Shown: one piece after another, positions 34,101 through 49,100 of the stretch | Numbering within the stretch: position 1 is the stretch's first letter | How the letters are laid out: the number at the start of each line of letters is the position of its first letter | NCBI GenBank assembly: GCA_013397115.1 | Contig: VWZW01006289.1 | Coordinates: 1,171,586 to 1,235,585 of the forward strand | Length of the DNA stretch: 64,000 bases | Source: Edolisoma coerulescens | Lineage: Eukaryota > Chordata > Aves > Passeriformes > Campephagidae | Reading direction: 5' to 3' | The notes under the pieces: generated by a model | Told to the model about the DNA's origin: nothing | Seen by the model: only the letters and a program-made list of their open reading frames with translations | Database searches by the model: none | Position numbers and translations under genes: made by a program

Positions 34101-37100
34101 GGTTTAGAAGCTTCTAAACCATTCCCTTTATCTGAAACAGGATGGAGCACAACACCACAAAACGAAGACACTACTGCTGCTGTTATTGCAATTTCTATTT
34201 TGTTGTTTGTACCTATCAGATGTCCTTTCTGTAAAGCAAAGCCAAGCACCACTGTGTATTCCTTGTCTCTTACCTTGAGGTATCTTAGAGCCAAGCAAGC
34301 TGCTTTCTGCAGCTGGAGGTTGGGCTGGGTTAGTGCTTCACAGTAATAAATCAAGGCCTGAAAACAGATAAAGAAGAATAGCAATGAAAATGTCTGTGGA
34401 CATGGAGACAAGGTGGACAAGGGTGGAGCATGGAGGTGTTGCTACCCTGTTAAAAGGAGAGCAATTGCAGCCTGCCTCCCTGACAGTGAGCATGTGGGAT
34501 GGTACAGTTAATGGGGGTACAGTTAATTCCCTACAGCAGATCCAGGCCAGACCACTAGTCATAGATTAATAGTCTCAGGCCAGCTTTTGGTGAGGAAAAG
34601 TTCACATTAAAGTGAGATGCACAAGCTGGCTCCTTTGAAGGCCTTTCACCATACATCACCAAAGAGCTTTGAATGCGTCTTGGAGTCTAAATATCTCAAG
34701 AGCTGGCCCTTGAGACGGTCTCTTTAATGAAGGGATAATAATGAACTAGTTGGTATAGACCCCAGGGAGACTTAAAATAATGATTACAGTGTTAGCAGGA
34801 GCTGTTAGACCAGTTTGCTGCTTGCCCCTAGAAATTAGTAGCTACTACTGAGCAGCAAATCTCAGCAGCACTCAGCTGTGCAGTGAATTCATCTGCAGCA
34901 TAAGGCTGCCTAATACCCTCACAGAAGGCACACTGTGGTCCTTCCTGCAGGCAGTGGACCAGGTAGCAGCTAGACATGCCTGTTCCAGGAGAAGGTTATA
35001 TCTTCCCTGAGGTGCTGCCTCCAGGAAGCTGGGGATGGAGAAGAATGGTATGAAATACCAAGAGGCTGCAAAAATGGAAGATGAAGTGGGAGAGCAAGCA
35101 AAGGAGGGGACTGGATTGATAGAATGAGCTTCCTTTTCTCCTCCCTTTGCCTTCCTTCTACTACTCTTCCTCTTCCCACCGTCTTTTCTTGTGCTCTTTC
35201 CCGACAAAGAACAAGAAGGATAGTAGGGAAAGGTTTGCCATGAAAGGGTAGAAGGCAACCCCTAACTTCTTCTTACTCCTCCTTCTTCCCTCTGTTTAAT
35301 TTCTGTGTTTAACCTGGCCCTGCTTGTTGCTTTTGGTATTGGTGATAGACTCAAATCTTAGCTCTCACAGCTGAGCTGTGTTTGCCCAAGGCAGTCCATC
35401 CCCTCTGGAAATGGTGGGAAGTCCCATAGATGGCAGACTCCTTTGGAAAAAAAAATTAAAATCTGAGACCTACGTCTTTTCGTGTTGGTGATGCTGGGGA
35501 CTGTTACCTTGAAGCCTTGGACTGAAGCCAAGTCTGAGACAGAGCAGCAGAAATGCTGAAGTGTGGAAGATAGCTGGAGAGCACAGCACTCATTAAGTAT
35601 TTGCAGTTTTGGTTAGTACCTGTTTAGCATAATGACAGGTAGAAGCAGACTGGCATAAAGACAGAAACAGACCTGCACGTGTGCAGAAAAACTAGACAGG
35701 ATATCCCTCTGGATCAGTTTAAATCAAACTTGGGGCAGTTATTTTATATGCACAGATATCTGAGACATACAGGTAGAAAAAAGTCATGACGACACAGGTC
35801 TCTCACACCACCTGTGATTTTCTGCCACTTACCTTCTCCCTGAAGTGCCTGTTTTCTGCAGTTGCTGTCAGAAGTGATGCCACAGTCTCACTGACTTCAT
35901 TTTTATTTTCATTGAGAAGTAAAGCCAAAGCTCTCAAAACTTCCTGCTGTGGTGGAAGGTTATTGGAGTTTATTTTGGACACATTTTGCTGCAGTTTTCC
36001 ATCTTTCACTGACTGCAGCACCTGAACCACAGACGCTGGAAGTGCAAGATAAAGGTCCGTGTTACTTACTTCATCCTCTCAGTATTTTGGATTGATCCTT
36101 TCCTCACTAGCAATCCTTGATTTATACTACACACACAAAGGATATGAAAAAAATCCCCATCTGAGCAACTGCAGCATGGCAGTGAGTCTGCATGGGGAAT
36201 TGTCTGGGCTTTAAGCTGAGCCAGTTTCTCAGACATTCTTCAAGGGAGGAGATGAGTAGATGGGCTATGTGGGACAGTGCAGCACTCAGGCCTACCCAGA
36301 GCTAAAGGCCTACCTGTCAAATCTCTGCTTTCTGCTGGAAGATGTAAATTCTTGCTCTAACAATTGAAACCAAAAATCCTTGTCAATGTATTGACTTCCA
36401 GAGCATCTTTGTGAGAGCTTTTCCGGGATAGATTGATATCTGCCAACAAGAGCCAGGGCTAATATGTTTCAGAGGTGAGTTGAAATGCCATTTTGCTTCC
36501 AGGCTTTTGAGCAAAAGCTCCCTAGTATGCCCAAATAAAAAGGAAAACTAGGCAAGGTTTCTCAAACTCCCTCTCAAATAGAGAAGAAAACTTGGCTTGC
36601 CAGGTACTGCAGTCCAGCACACTTTTTGCAGCGTCTGCTTCTCTCTTTAGCTCTTGGTGGCAGAGCCTGCAAAACTCTGAGGTGCTGTGATCCCTTGGTT
36701 CCTGAGAATTGCTCAGCACTTCAGAAGGTGTCTCCGTAATAGATGGTGAAAGACCAAGGCATCACCCAAGCTGTGAGCACAGAAAACTTCCCAGACCTTG
36801 GGCTCAGCCCACCACCATCAGCCATTTCCTAAAAAAATCAATACTTTCAACACAGTTTTTCCTATTTGAATATGAAACCAGAAATGATGGGGGAGTCTAT
36901 CTGCATTGGCTCCTTTCCCTTGACATGTACAACTGTTCAGGTGCATTCACTTAGTAGCCAGGGCACTTCTTTGTCTCTTTTCTCTCCTTTTGCAAAATCA
37001 GCCTCAACTGCTTGGTGTTGAGCTCAGAAAGACAGGGATGTACTCCCTAATCAGCCAGCAGAATTTATATACCATACCTTCTTTTGCGAGCTGTAGCAAA

Positions 37101-40100
37101 TAGCTTCCAAGGTCATTGACACTGTGGCTGGCAAAGTAGTTGTAATACTGAAAGACAGTAATGGTCTCGGAGGACATGCTGGAGTAGAGGACAGGCTCCG
37201 TCCGGTCCAGGATCTGAGACACCAGGATCCTAAAGACTGCAGGCAGCCATGGACAAAAGGCCAGGTTAGTGAGAGCAAAAGCTGCTGGCAAAATTACACA
37301 GTCCACTTCAAAACTAGAAAGAAAGAATTGCATCTGCAAGGCCAGATACTTCCCAATGTTTCTAAACTCAACTGTGGTTGGTTAGAAGCTGGACAGGCCT
37401 TCTCCCTGTCTGGGTCTCATTACCAGAGAGTATCTTTGTAAGGACGAACCTCTGCCAGTTTACAGATGGCCAGTGCGGCTTCCTGTGCAATCCATACGGT
37501 GTCATTTCTACCTAAACAATATCCTGAACTGTAAACCCCTCTCCACATGCACTGCCTGTTACAGCTCCACAGTGCCACTGAGGCAGGGGAGACGTGCACA
37601 GAGGCAGGATTTGGCTTTGCTATTTTTGATGTTCCTGCATGAGTGTGGCATGCAGAAAGCTAGTCTGAGGCAGTGTCTGTGAGAGCTGTGGCACGGAGCA
37701 GGAAGGAGAACACTGCCTTCGTAGGTATCGGCAGTGCAGGTGCCCACACCTGGGCAAATCAGTGTCCATCCCCAATCTGTCCAAGGGAGAGCTAGTCAGC
37801 ATAGCTGGAGTTTGAGGTGTGGTACATCCCACTCAAGGTAAGAACCTGTGCTCAGACAAAGTCACCTGAATGTGGATTAATTTCATCTCAGTGCACTGTA
37901 ATGGGGTGTGGACATTATATAGATACACAAAATTAGGTGCAAGGATTCCTGCTTCACTGAATCACTTACAAACCTGTATTTGGGAATAGACTTACTTTCT
38001 TTACTTAGCTTACAAACCTCACCTTTTTCTCCTAGTATGATCTGATTATTTGGGCCAAAACTGTTTCAAGATTTGTAGCATTAGTTTTCAAATGAGATCT
38101 TGGAGCTGTGGCTGAACAGATCTCCAAGGGGTTGGAAAACAAAGCTCAGTACACAACTGTTCTCCATTTTGATGGCTGACACAACTTTTTGCAGCAGTTT
38201 GTACCTGTTTCTGCAAGTCCTGGACACTCCTCATTCACAGTGGTGGCAAAATTGATATCCAGCTGCTTCATCATCTTGTCTGCAGAAGTGTGATACACTC
38301 CTGAAGGGCCAGTACACTTCATCCAGAAAGCCAGCAGTGACAGCTTCTTGTGGAACTCTGGAATTGCTGGAGAAGACAAAATGAATGATGAAACAAAGCC
38401 ATGCTGGAAGCATCAACTTTTGAGAGGAGAAAAAATGGTAAGAGTGGAGGAAATCACACTTTATCCCACTGATGGACAGTTACTATTTGCTGGGTCTTCC
38501 TGAGCCATTACCTTCACAGAGCATGACCATGTGCTCACCCCAGGTTTGTAACATGTTTTTTCTGTTTCCCATGGTAATGTGAGAAAATTTGCTCCTGATC
38601 CGGTGCTTGGCACTGATGTCTCTGCCTTTTAGATAGCACAAAATACTAGGGGAACACCACAAATGGTCTGCACAAGTTTGGTCCCTGTCCTAGCACTGCT
38701 CTGTGGCCTCAAGTAAGTCACTCAGTTTTTGCCTCCATTTTCTGATATAGTAAATACACCTTGTAGTATTTACCTATCCTGCCAGAGTGTACATGAGGGT
38801 AACTATGTGTTTGTCAAACTCTTCCAAGTACTAAAATAGATGCAAAAAGAAAAATAACTAAGTAGTTCTCCATAGAGATGACTAAAAAAGAAAATGTTCA
38901 AGGAGTTGTATTATGCCTCTGATATTGTAATGCAAATCCTGCCTTTCCGCAGGAAAGAAAGGTGGAAGAATTTAGGTCTTCAGCGGTCGTAGCATCCCCT
39001 CACCATCACACCAATGACATCTGCCCATCTTCTGCACACCGAGCTGGATAAAAAGTCCTTTCTCTTCTCATTTGCGTATTTCTGGATACCAGCGCTGAGG
39101 ACAGATGCAGGTGACACCTGCCTGGCTGTGGTGACCACTGCACCTCCTGGTGACCCTGAGCCAGCCCTTACTACAGTGGCATCTCCTGCACCTCTGGCGA
39201 GCTTTGCACAGCGATTATTTCAGCAGACACACATGCCAAACAAACCCTTGTCAGAAGGAAACCCCCTAAGCTCTTACCATCAGTAAGAGAGGTGATGTTT
39301 CCCAAGTTCTCAGTGCTGATCTCCGCAATATTCTCCATCACGAGGATCTGCCTGGACAGCTTATCCAGGAGGTCTCTTGTCACGAATGGTGTTTTACTGG
39401 AGAACACAATTTGCTGGTGAAGAGAAATGGGAAGAGACAAAAAGGAGTCATTGAACAAAATAAAACCCCAGCCTCAGAAAAACCCAAAACACTCCAAAAC
39501 ACCTCAAGTGCAATGACAAATTCATTGCCTGGAACCATAGGATCTCCTTAACTTTAAAAAATTTTTGGTCTTTGGGATATTTTTTGGTCCTGGTTGATAT
39601 GCATCATTCCTTGTACCTTCAATATCTACATCCAGATCCAGACACCTGAGTATCCAAGCAGCCATTTGCATAATTTCTGATTTACACATTCCACAAAGCT
39701 AAAGAAACCTGTCACCGTAAGACTTAAAGCCAGACAAGAATATTAATCTGACTTTCACACAACATAGGCTGTAGACCTTCAGGACATCCCTGCACAGTGG
39801 AAGACCACAGGTTGCTCTTTCTCCACTCCATTCCAGCTCTGATCAATTACTTAGGTGCCTTTATTAATTTTAATAATTAATTAACCTTTGCTAATACTTC
39901 CTACTGCTGCTACCTGCATCTTCTTCAGCAGTAAATAATGTTCATATCAAATCTGCTCTGTGTGTGGACGTAGTTCACGTTCATCTCACTCAGCTGTGTA
40001 TTTACGGTGTACTCTTGTATCGAAACCAAAACCCTCCCTTTTTTTCATACTTGTGAGTCAGCAGAGTTTCCAGCCCAGCACTAAGGGTGCTGGAATCAGG

Positions 40101-43100
40101 CTCACACTCTATTGCTTCAATGAGCCTTTGGGAAAATAAAACTAACTATCTCTCAGATGGAAGAACAAAATAATTGTAAAGAGGAAGTTGCGGCATGTTT
40201 TGACTTGTCAAGAAAACCCTGATGCCCTCATTTACTGGATGTTTAAATTCACATTTGCTGTGCATGGGCTCTGAAAAAAAACTACAGAAAAATTCCTCTG
40301 TTTGTGAGCATGAACTGACAATCTTGATGTCCCAGGGGGGCTGTCTCATGCTGCCTTCACTGTGTCTGTTGCAGACAGAGCTTCTTTGCCTCATGTGCAA
40401 AAATTCATTTCTGCTCTTGAAGGCTGCAGCCTCATCTGGGGCTCAGTTAAGCAGTGGGGACAGGGTTCCTGTTTTACCTCTGAAGACATGGGCTGCTTTA
40501 ACTGGGGACTGACTCCACTGAGGACCTCCCAGTGAAGCCAGCAGGAGTTTGTAACTCAGAGCAGGGGATGCCCCTGTCCCCCACTGCCCTGCCCCTCAGT
40601 CCTCCTGGCCAGCTTGTGCCAAGTGCCCCACAGTTCACACCAGGTCTGCTCCAAAACGGGCCAGAATGGAAACAATGGAGCACTTCTGGCTGGGGTGAGT
40701 GGGTCACCATCCTACCCCAGCATGGTGTCTGTCCCAGCCCTGCGCTCCCACTGCCTTGCAGGAGCAGTGCTGACCTTGCCAGCCTGCTTGTACCCGCGTT
40801 GCAGGCAGGACTGATTTTAAAATAAAAGCCCCAAATGCAGCAGGCCTGGTACCTGAATGAGCTGGGTGCAATACTGCAAGTGCTTAACTATGGTTATATC
40901 GAGGCTGTCGTTGCCTGTGGTCAGGGGCAGAGGGCTGCCAGCCACGCTGGTGCCCACACCCGTGTCCTCGGTGAGAGCTTCGCTCAGGTGGCCTCTGGCT
41001 TCTGGGTGTTCCGTCCTGTAACTGGGGAGGAGGGAGGGAGGAGGAGGTCAGTGCAGGGCTGGCTGCTGCCACAGCAGACACACACACCCACACCCACACC
41101 CACACACAAGGTGATGAGCAAAGAGCACGGCAGAAGAGCTGAAAGCACCCAGAAACCTGGTGATGAGCACATCATATCACAAAGGAGCAGGGCTGCCCTG
41201 GCTGGGTGCAGGAGGGACATACCCATGTAAGGGATAGACCTGTCCCCTGACTGGCTTGCCTTAAGTGATGTGATGCCCTCAACAGCAAGCTCTGTTAACC
41301 CGTGGTTACTGTCCCTTGGTGGTGACAGCTTTCTCCCGTCTGTGATGAATCACCTGCCCAGTCGCTCTGGATTAAGCACCATGACAATTTGTACTTTCTC
41401 AAGCACTGAGCTGCTAAGAACAGCTCTGCTTTCAAAGTCCTCCTGCTGCCAAATTTAAGGCTCATTGCAGAAGGAAAGAAAAACCACTGCTGAAGTAAGA
41501 GACATGATGCTTTCATATGCTGTTTTAGACACAGTGTGTACAGCTTACATTGCCAATTGTTTCTGCAAGAGTGTAGAGCTAGTCTTACTGTGTTTTAAAT
41601 CATTATTTCCAGTATTGTCTTGCTGTACAAATGATCCTCCCAGTGTTTAAATGCAAAGCCTGAGGTCAGTCCCCAGATGGCAAGTGTGTTTGGCTGCAAG
41701 TTCAGAAGTTTCAACACTTGCAATCTTTACACTGAGTCACACACTTACACTTCTAAAAATGGAAGCGGGAATCTGCACTGTCTGGGGATGAGCCAGAGGG
41801 GAAAAAAAGAAATTTTAATTTCTATTTTAACTGGTTGAAGCTAGCTCCTTTAATCAGCACAGACTGGACTGAGGTCAGAGTGCCAGTTTAGTAAGCAACA
41901 CAATTTCCCAAATTTTTTTTCCCACCCAGTCTTATTCTGGAATGAGGACATGAGATGATGGGAACTGCATGGTGGTTGCTTGTTGCACTCAAATTGCTTT
42001 ACGCAAGCTCTGAGTAGTATAGCTCCCTGGTTGGAATGCACAGGGTGTGAGGGAACTGTGTTCCTTTCTTTTTTCCCAGCTCTAGTGCCGCTTACGTGCC
42101 TGCTGGGCATCGTGTCAGCTCAAAGGATGCAAACATGCTTTTAAGATCTAATGATTGAAGCACAGCATCTTAAAGTCACACAAAAATGGCAGGCCACGGC
42201 ACAACACCACAGCTTTTTTGTTTTCTCTTTTTTTGCTTTTTTTTTTCTCAGAAAGGCCAAAAGTGATGAAAGAAGGGCAGGTAACACGCAGGGCCATGAA
42301 CAGAGTACCAGTCATCACTCTTACATTCCAAAGGAAACCTACATCATGCTGCTTAAATCTGGCCCTGTGTTATTGTTACTGACAAGCTTAATCCACTGCA
42401 AAGACTCATTCGGCTAGAGAGAAAAGACAAAGGGAGGGGGGAAAAACCACAGAGGAATTAGTAATTACATCCAAGGAAAGCCAGGTCCAAACCTATGTCA
42501 AGGAAGAGGCTCTGCCAGTATTGATGTCAGCTTAATTTAATTTACCCTTCTCCTTTGGAGGACAGACTGCATGTATTTGAGCAGGGGGGAAAAAACAGTC
42601 CTGGAAACTAAAGATTTTGTATGCAGCAGCCATGGGGAGCCCTCTGACCCTAAAACTCATCAAGGATTAGTCAGTCTTCCTTGAATAAATTATGCACCAG
42701 GATCCCCTGTTAGCGACAAAGAGCCGGGGTGTCAGTTTGGCATAAGCGCAGCTGGCAGGTACTACAAACTTACCTATTCTTCTCAATCTCAGTATCTGAA
42801 AATACTGAGTCTGCACCTCCTCCACCATTACAAACCTCCACACCACCACCATCCTCATCATCAAAGTCAGAGGTGTTCAGGAAATCAAAGCTTTCTAAAG
42901 CACTTTCAACTGTTAGACTTAAACTGGAGGACCTGCTTCGGCTTACTGCTGGCTTGCACTGCAAAGGCAGAACGAACCAATGAAAACCCCAGATATTAGC
43001 TACTACAGAAAGATAAGAAAAAAAAAAGGATAAAGCTTAAAACTTCAAATTCTTCATTTTATTTTTAAAACTTCATTTTATTGGGTGTTTCATTTCAAGC

Positions 43101-46100
43101 CTTCATATTCATAGCATATACAATCAAAGCCTGAGAACTGGGAAAACCCTTCCATTCCTCCTCCCCTCCTCATGCTACCCACTCTCTTCCCCAAAGGAAA
43201 ACCCTCAAAGGCAAAATTCAATGTGTTTTATAGAAATGAGAAGTACTTCTTGAATCCAAGTTTCACAGCTCTCGGCATTCTCCAAAAGGAATCATGGCAA
43301 TTAACGCAATGGAAGTTGAAAGGGGAAGGCACATTCCCTAATTGCTGTTCTAGGTACCGAAGCCAATTTACGCATACCCAATGGCACTACCTGATTTATT
43401 CCAGACTTAACTCCAGCAGACCCTAGCCAGGAATGAATTTGGTCTCATATCTGCACATTTATTAATGGAATGAGAGGACTTTTGTGGCCTTTGAAGCCAA
43501 ATGGATTATCAAAGAAAAGCCAATAAGGTATCAGATTCCTAGGTGACAGAGAAAGGCAGTATTGTAACTCAGAAATTAACAGTGCTAGAGAGAGGGGGAA
43601 ACCATCCCAGCTCACTGCAGGGAAAAAATGCAAAGGAAACCTTGCTGTTGCTGTAGGAAGTATGAAAGGCCCTGGCCCCATGTGGCAATTCATCCAGATA
43701 TGCCCACAGAGATGCTGCCAGGGTCACTGAGAAGAATCAGATGTAACTTGAGGGATCATCTCCACTGGTTGATGCAATGACTTCAACATCTTTCACACTA
43801 TGTGATTATTTGATCAGAAACAGACATGAGCCACTGGTGCCACTATACAAGCCACATCCACCAGTCCCAGGCAGGAGCCATGACTTTGTCTCAGCTCACA
43901 GAAAGAAATGCATTGGCCTCCGAGGAGTTCAGATTCAGCACCAGCTGCTCTAGAGCTGAAGGGGGTTGGAGTTCTATTTGTAATTCGTTTGCACACAATA
44001 CTAATGGTCATACATTTGCACTTAGGATGTTTGAGTCCTTAAACTGACTGTACAGTCATTAGCTGATCAATCACACTTCCCAACACATCTGTGACAAGGA
44101 TGGGTGCTGTATCCTGCTTCTTGTGCAGCACCAATGGTTTCAGCTTCCATTTCCTTCAGGGCTTGGTAGTGCAGCTTCTTCAAGCAAAAGCAAACAGCAA
44201 CATGTGGGCCATTTTGTCTGCTCATCTAATACGGCCAAGAGAGGTTTCTTCAGCCACAGCTGGATTCCAGCTCAACCTTTCTGCATGAGGAGCCCATGCA
44301 GCCCCTTTCTGCATGGTTGCTGGTGATGCCGAGTGTCAGTCTGCGAGCTGATCAATAGGTAACACGCAGATTTTAGCAGATCTGGAAGAGGTGTCCATCT
44401 CAAGGGTGCAGGAATCATGTCTGCACATGTCCATCCTCTCTGCCCCCATCCCATGTCTGTCTGTTTGTAACTTCTGATCTAAGCAGTCTAAATAAACAGT
44501 CTCCATTGTCCCTCTGCCCTTTGGATAGTTGACCTCTTTGTACCAAGTTAGAAAATAACAGTAATGGTACCTTTGTCTGCTCAAACCTCTCTAGGAATAA
44601 CTAATGCAAGGAACGGGGGCTGCAGGCTGTCAAAAAAAGCACTTAACCTGGGAAAGTACCATGCAGCTGTAAACACCAATGGAAATAAGGAGGTTAACAA
44701 AGTTTCTTTGTAAAGAGATAAATGCAGAATAAATGATTCCCTCTTTCCTCCTCAGCCATGTTTTTGAATGATGAGGCTGAAATGACTAGCAGACCAAGTT
44801 GCATATGAATATGAAGCATTTGAAATGATTATTTCCCATATAATACTGTTTGCAGAGTAACGTGTCATGAGTTGTTATTCATGGGGGAGATACGAGTCAC
44901 AGTGATCTGCAGTAAACATATTAACAACACACATGCAAACCCCTTTTCTTCCGATTTTTAACATTATTCTCTGCATCTTGGTGTAATGACAGGATGTCTC
45001 TCATTATGAAAATGGATGAGGGAAAAAGGAAAAGGCCATGCCTAGGTGACAAGGGGACAGCAACCTTCAGTGAGACTTGTGCTTCTAAATCCCTTTGGCA
45101 ATTTAGAAAATGCAGCTTCTATGGCTACAAGGCCTGATCCTCAGCTAGTGTACTTTTGCACAGCTCCACGGAGTTCAGGGGTAGTATGGTGAAGTACACC
45201 CACTGAGGATGTGACTCATAGATTTCAAAGGCAGAAGTCTGGCTATATTTGATCTCCAGTATGGCACAAGCCATGGGTTCACAAGTGGTGATTCACAAAA
45301 CGTTCAGAGAAGGGTATAATTTAATTACCCTTCTGTCACAGCACCTTTTTCTCTTTCCCCCAGGTTTTGATAAAAGATCTGTTGCTTGAGGACACAAAGC
45401 TATGATATGCACATTGTTGACAAAAGTTTAAAAATGCAACATTGTGAAAGGATGCTCCACGCAGGAGCAAATCTACTGCTACCAGGGAATTCTACTATTC
45501 TCCAGAAAGCCTACTTTGATGTTCGCAAGGCAGGGGAAGAGATTCTACCTGCTCAGATTTTCTTTAGGGTAGTACTTTCCGAAAATGTACTCACTTTTAG
45601 GATGTCATCTAGATGCATCACCTCTTGATCCAGGTCCTGAAACTCTTTATACTGCTCTTTATGTGGCTCAAGAGCTAAGAGAAGCCCTTGCAAGGCTTCC
45701 TCAATGCTTCCATCGAGATAAGACTTATATCCTTCAGATTCCCCACTAATGGATCCCTCACACGGCAGCCTCTCTGGGGTCAGGGGTGTCTCTGCTGATG
45801 TAAGCCTTTTGACCAGCTGCTTCGTGATGTTGCCCTCATAGGTATCCAGCTCCACGGGCTTGAGTTCTGACCCTTCATCCGTGTCCTGCAGGAGAGACAC
45901 CGGGACACTTGTTTCTACAAAGACACGATCGCTCCCAGCATCAGGGATTTTTTGGCAAACTTCAGGAGCTGCCCTTGAGGTGTTCTTGTTCTCAGCCACT
46001 GCTCCCTCCCCGTGGGACGGCAGGTCCTTCGGCTCAGCAACAGAGTCTCTGCGGGAGCCGCTGCTGCTACAGTCTAGGCTTGAGCTCTGGGAGGACTCGA

Positions 46101-49100
46101 GGGCTCGGTGCTGGGTGGGGGTCACAGTGACATCAGGGCTGGAGCTGACACGAGCAGACGAGGACTCTGCTGAGTTGGCAGGGGGCACGGTGTCTTCGTA
46201 AGGCAGGTCACCGAAAGTGAAGGAGAGAGGCCGCTTCTCAGTGGCCACCGTCCCATTTTCAAAGACATCATCTGGCAAATTCGACTGAAAAGATAATAGG
46301 GAGAAAATGTTTTTATGCAGCATTGGAAAGAGGAAAAAAATACAGCATGTGCCCAGGAAAGAAAAAGGCAAGGAAAAAGATTTAAGCATTCAAGACTTGA
46401 GAGATGGAAAAAATATTTCAAATCAAACTTCCGCTTTCATCTGGCATGACTCTTCAATTTCAGAACGAAAACTGCTGGAAAATCTGGGCTCAGCATCTCT
46501 CTGCTATATAGAGAATTCTAGGAAGTGATCTCCAGAAGAGAGACATGAATTCTGCTCACCCTACTATATTCTCTCAGACAGCATTTCCAGTGCACTGCTC
46601 TAGTTCCTGTACCATGGCCCTTTTTAATGGGATTGTACATAAGCCACCTTGTCTGCATTTTCCTACTCATTACAGATTTCTGTTCTATCTATTTTCTGAC
46701 TTCTAAAGTAGCAATCTGTAAAATGTAACACAGTTTGCTCCAAAAGTTTCTCTAGTGTCATGGTGGTTTAATGGTGACAGTACTGCGCCATTGCTATTTA
46801 TTCAATGTCCTGCATGTGGCATGGTTGTCTGTAACAATTGTTGAACGTGAGTTGTACAGGAGTCCCGTCCAACATGAGTTTCTGCTGAAATGAGACAGCA
46901 AAACTGATGGTGTACTGAGCAGGACACCGATCATTTAAGAAGCAAAATCAGCCTATATGGACTCCAGAATTATCAGGGCAGAAAAATATATATATGTCCA
47001 TCTCTGACTGACGTATGGGGAAAAATCACTGTGGGAGTCACAACCTGCCTATCTAACCTACAGATCTTGCTTTGTTTTGCGGCCAACTTCCGGAAATGCA
47101 TGGCACAGATGGAAGGCAACTACTATTTTGCTGACAATTGGCTGGAAAGAACTGGAGGCATTCACATGTTGTTAAGCTTAAGGTTTAAGTGTCCAAAAGT
47201 TGCATTTTTTTTCTAGTATTATTAGCAGCTTTTTATCCCTAAACATAATCATAGTCAAAGGTTTATTCCTTCTTTCCCTTGACATGGGTATGCTTTTAGC
47301 TTCTGAAAGTCATGTTACTAGGCAAATGTAGAGCATCAATCAGTGTAGCAGGTGATTTTGAAGAACACTGTTGGCTTGTATTCCTGCCCGGCTCTCTGCC
47401 CACAAATAGTTGACTTCTGATCATTATCTCTGCAGAAACCAAGAGGAATTTTGATTTAATGAGAGCCGCATGGGCTCACAGTTACGTCCTGCCCTCTAAT
47501 CAGTCAGCAAAATGAGTGAGTTGCAACAGAGAGCAACACATGAAGCATGCGTGGGAATGGAGATGCCACACAGGGACTGAAAAAATCCTTCACCAAACGA
47601 AAACTAGGACTCACATATAGCTCTAGCCCTGCTTTTGGGCTTAGCCTGAGCGATGGCAGGTCACTAAAAGAGCGACTGCGACGAAGCTTGTCAAAGAAAG
47701 TGTCTTGAAGAGCATCTAAGATTGTCAACTTTGGCCTGTCTTGCAGGGGATGCAGCCATTTCTTCAACAGTTAAAGCAAAGAGGGTGTGAGGAAGGGCAA
47801 GTTAAATGAATGCTTCGTAAGAGTACTAAATTACAGGCATGGGATGCGGCACTTGTAAAATTAATCTCTGTACAGATGGCCTGATTAAGCATTCAGAATT
47901 CAATTCATGCAAAATGTAGGAACACCCTGTGAATATCTTCAGTATAGGGGCAAATTTTATCACAGGATACTTAAAAATACTTGTGCTATAATGGTTGTTT
48001 AACTACTGTTGCAAAATGAAAACACATTTTTTAAGAATTATTCAAGTATCACAGCAGTCAGGCAGGAAGGATAGGTATGCATAAATTGGCCACATAGTTT
48101 CAAAGATGCCAGGATCATAGCCACCTTCTTTTAGGATTAGCAGCTAGGAATGCACTTGCTTTATAAGTATTTGTAAGGGTAACCTCCTAGAATCAGGGAA
48201 AAAAAAGCTTAGACACGCAAAGCAATGAAATGTTTGCAGTGTTTGAACTGCTCTAGGGTTTCTCATTACATAAACATGAAGCCAAGCAGAGCTTACAAAG
48301 AATGAGTGGTCCTTGAAGGTTGGTGTTTCAGGAGTGCCTTGGCTGTACATGGACATTCTCCTCTGGAGAGCAGATGCCTTGCTCACATTTCCTGTGGATG
48401 GGGTCAAGTCTTCAACATCAAAGGGGCTACGGATACACAAACAAGAGGGGAGAAAAAAAGGTTGTTAGGCTGAGCACAAGGGACTTTCAGGTCCATAGAA
48501 AGGATTTTTGAAAAGGTGGTTTATTAGCACATCAAAACGCAGAGGTAGCGAGTTTTTAAACTGAAGTGTTTAAAGAAAATGTTGTTAATTAGACAGCAGT
48601 CTCAGAAGTGTGGTTTTCGGTTCTGATAAAAGTGTTCGCTCAGAAATCATTTATGTAGCGTAGTCTGATATTATTCTTCTCACATGAAAAGTATTCTTGG
48701 ATTTGAGTTGCCAAGTATCACACATACTAATGAGAAAGGTGCTCAACTATTAATAGAGCTGTTGCATTATAAAGGAAACCAGGAGCTGTTATTGCTGGCT
48801 TCATGTTTATTGCATTACAAGAAACAGCACACATGATTGTAGAAGTTAAATGTGTCATAGCTTCTTCAGAAATGACATTTACTTATTTCATAAGAATACA
48901 GTGAGAATTGGGTTTGTAACCTAAGGCTACCAGCTCACCTAGGGTGACCAATGTGAATAGAGAACGCCAGGAGATTTCCCATCACTCTTGTGGTGTATGA
49001 AGCCCTTAAAAGCCAACTTTTAAAGATGGGCCAACTCCTGAACTTGGCAATGCTAGCATAAATCCAGCACTGATTTTTACACTGATTCTTTTTTCATATT

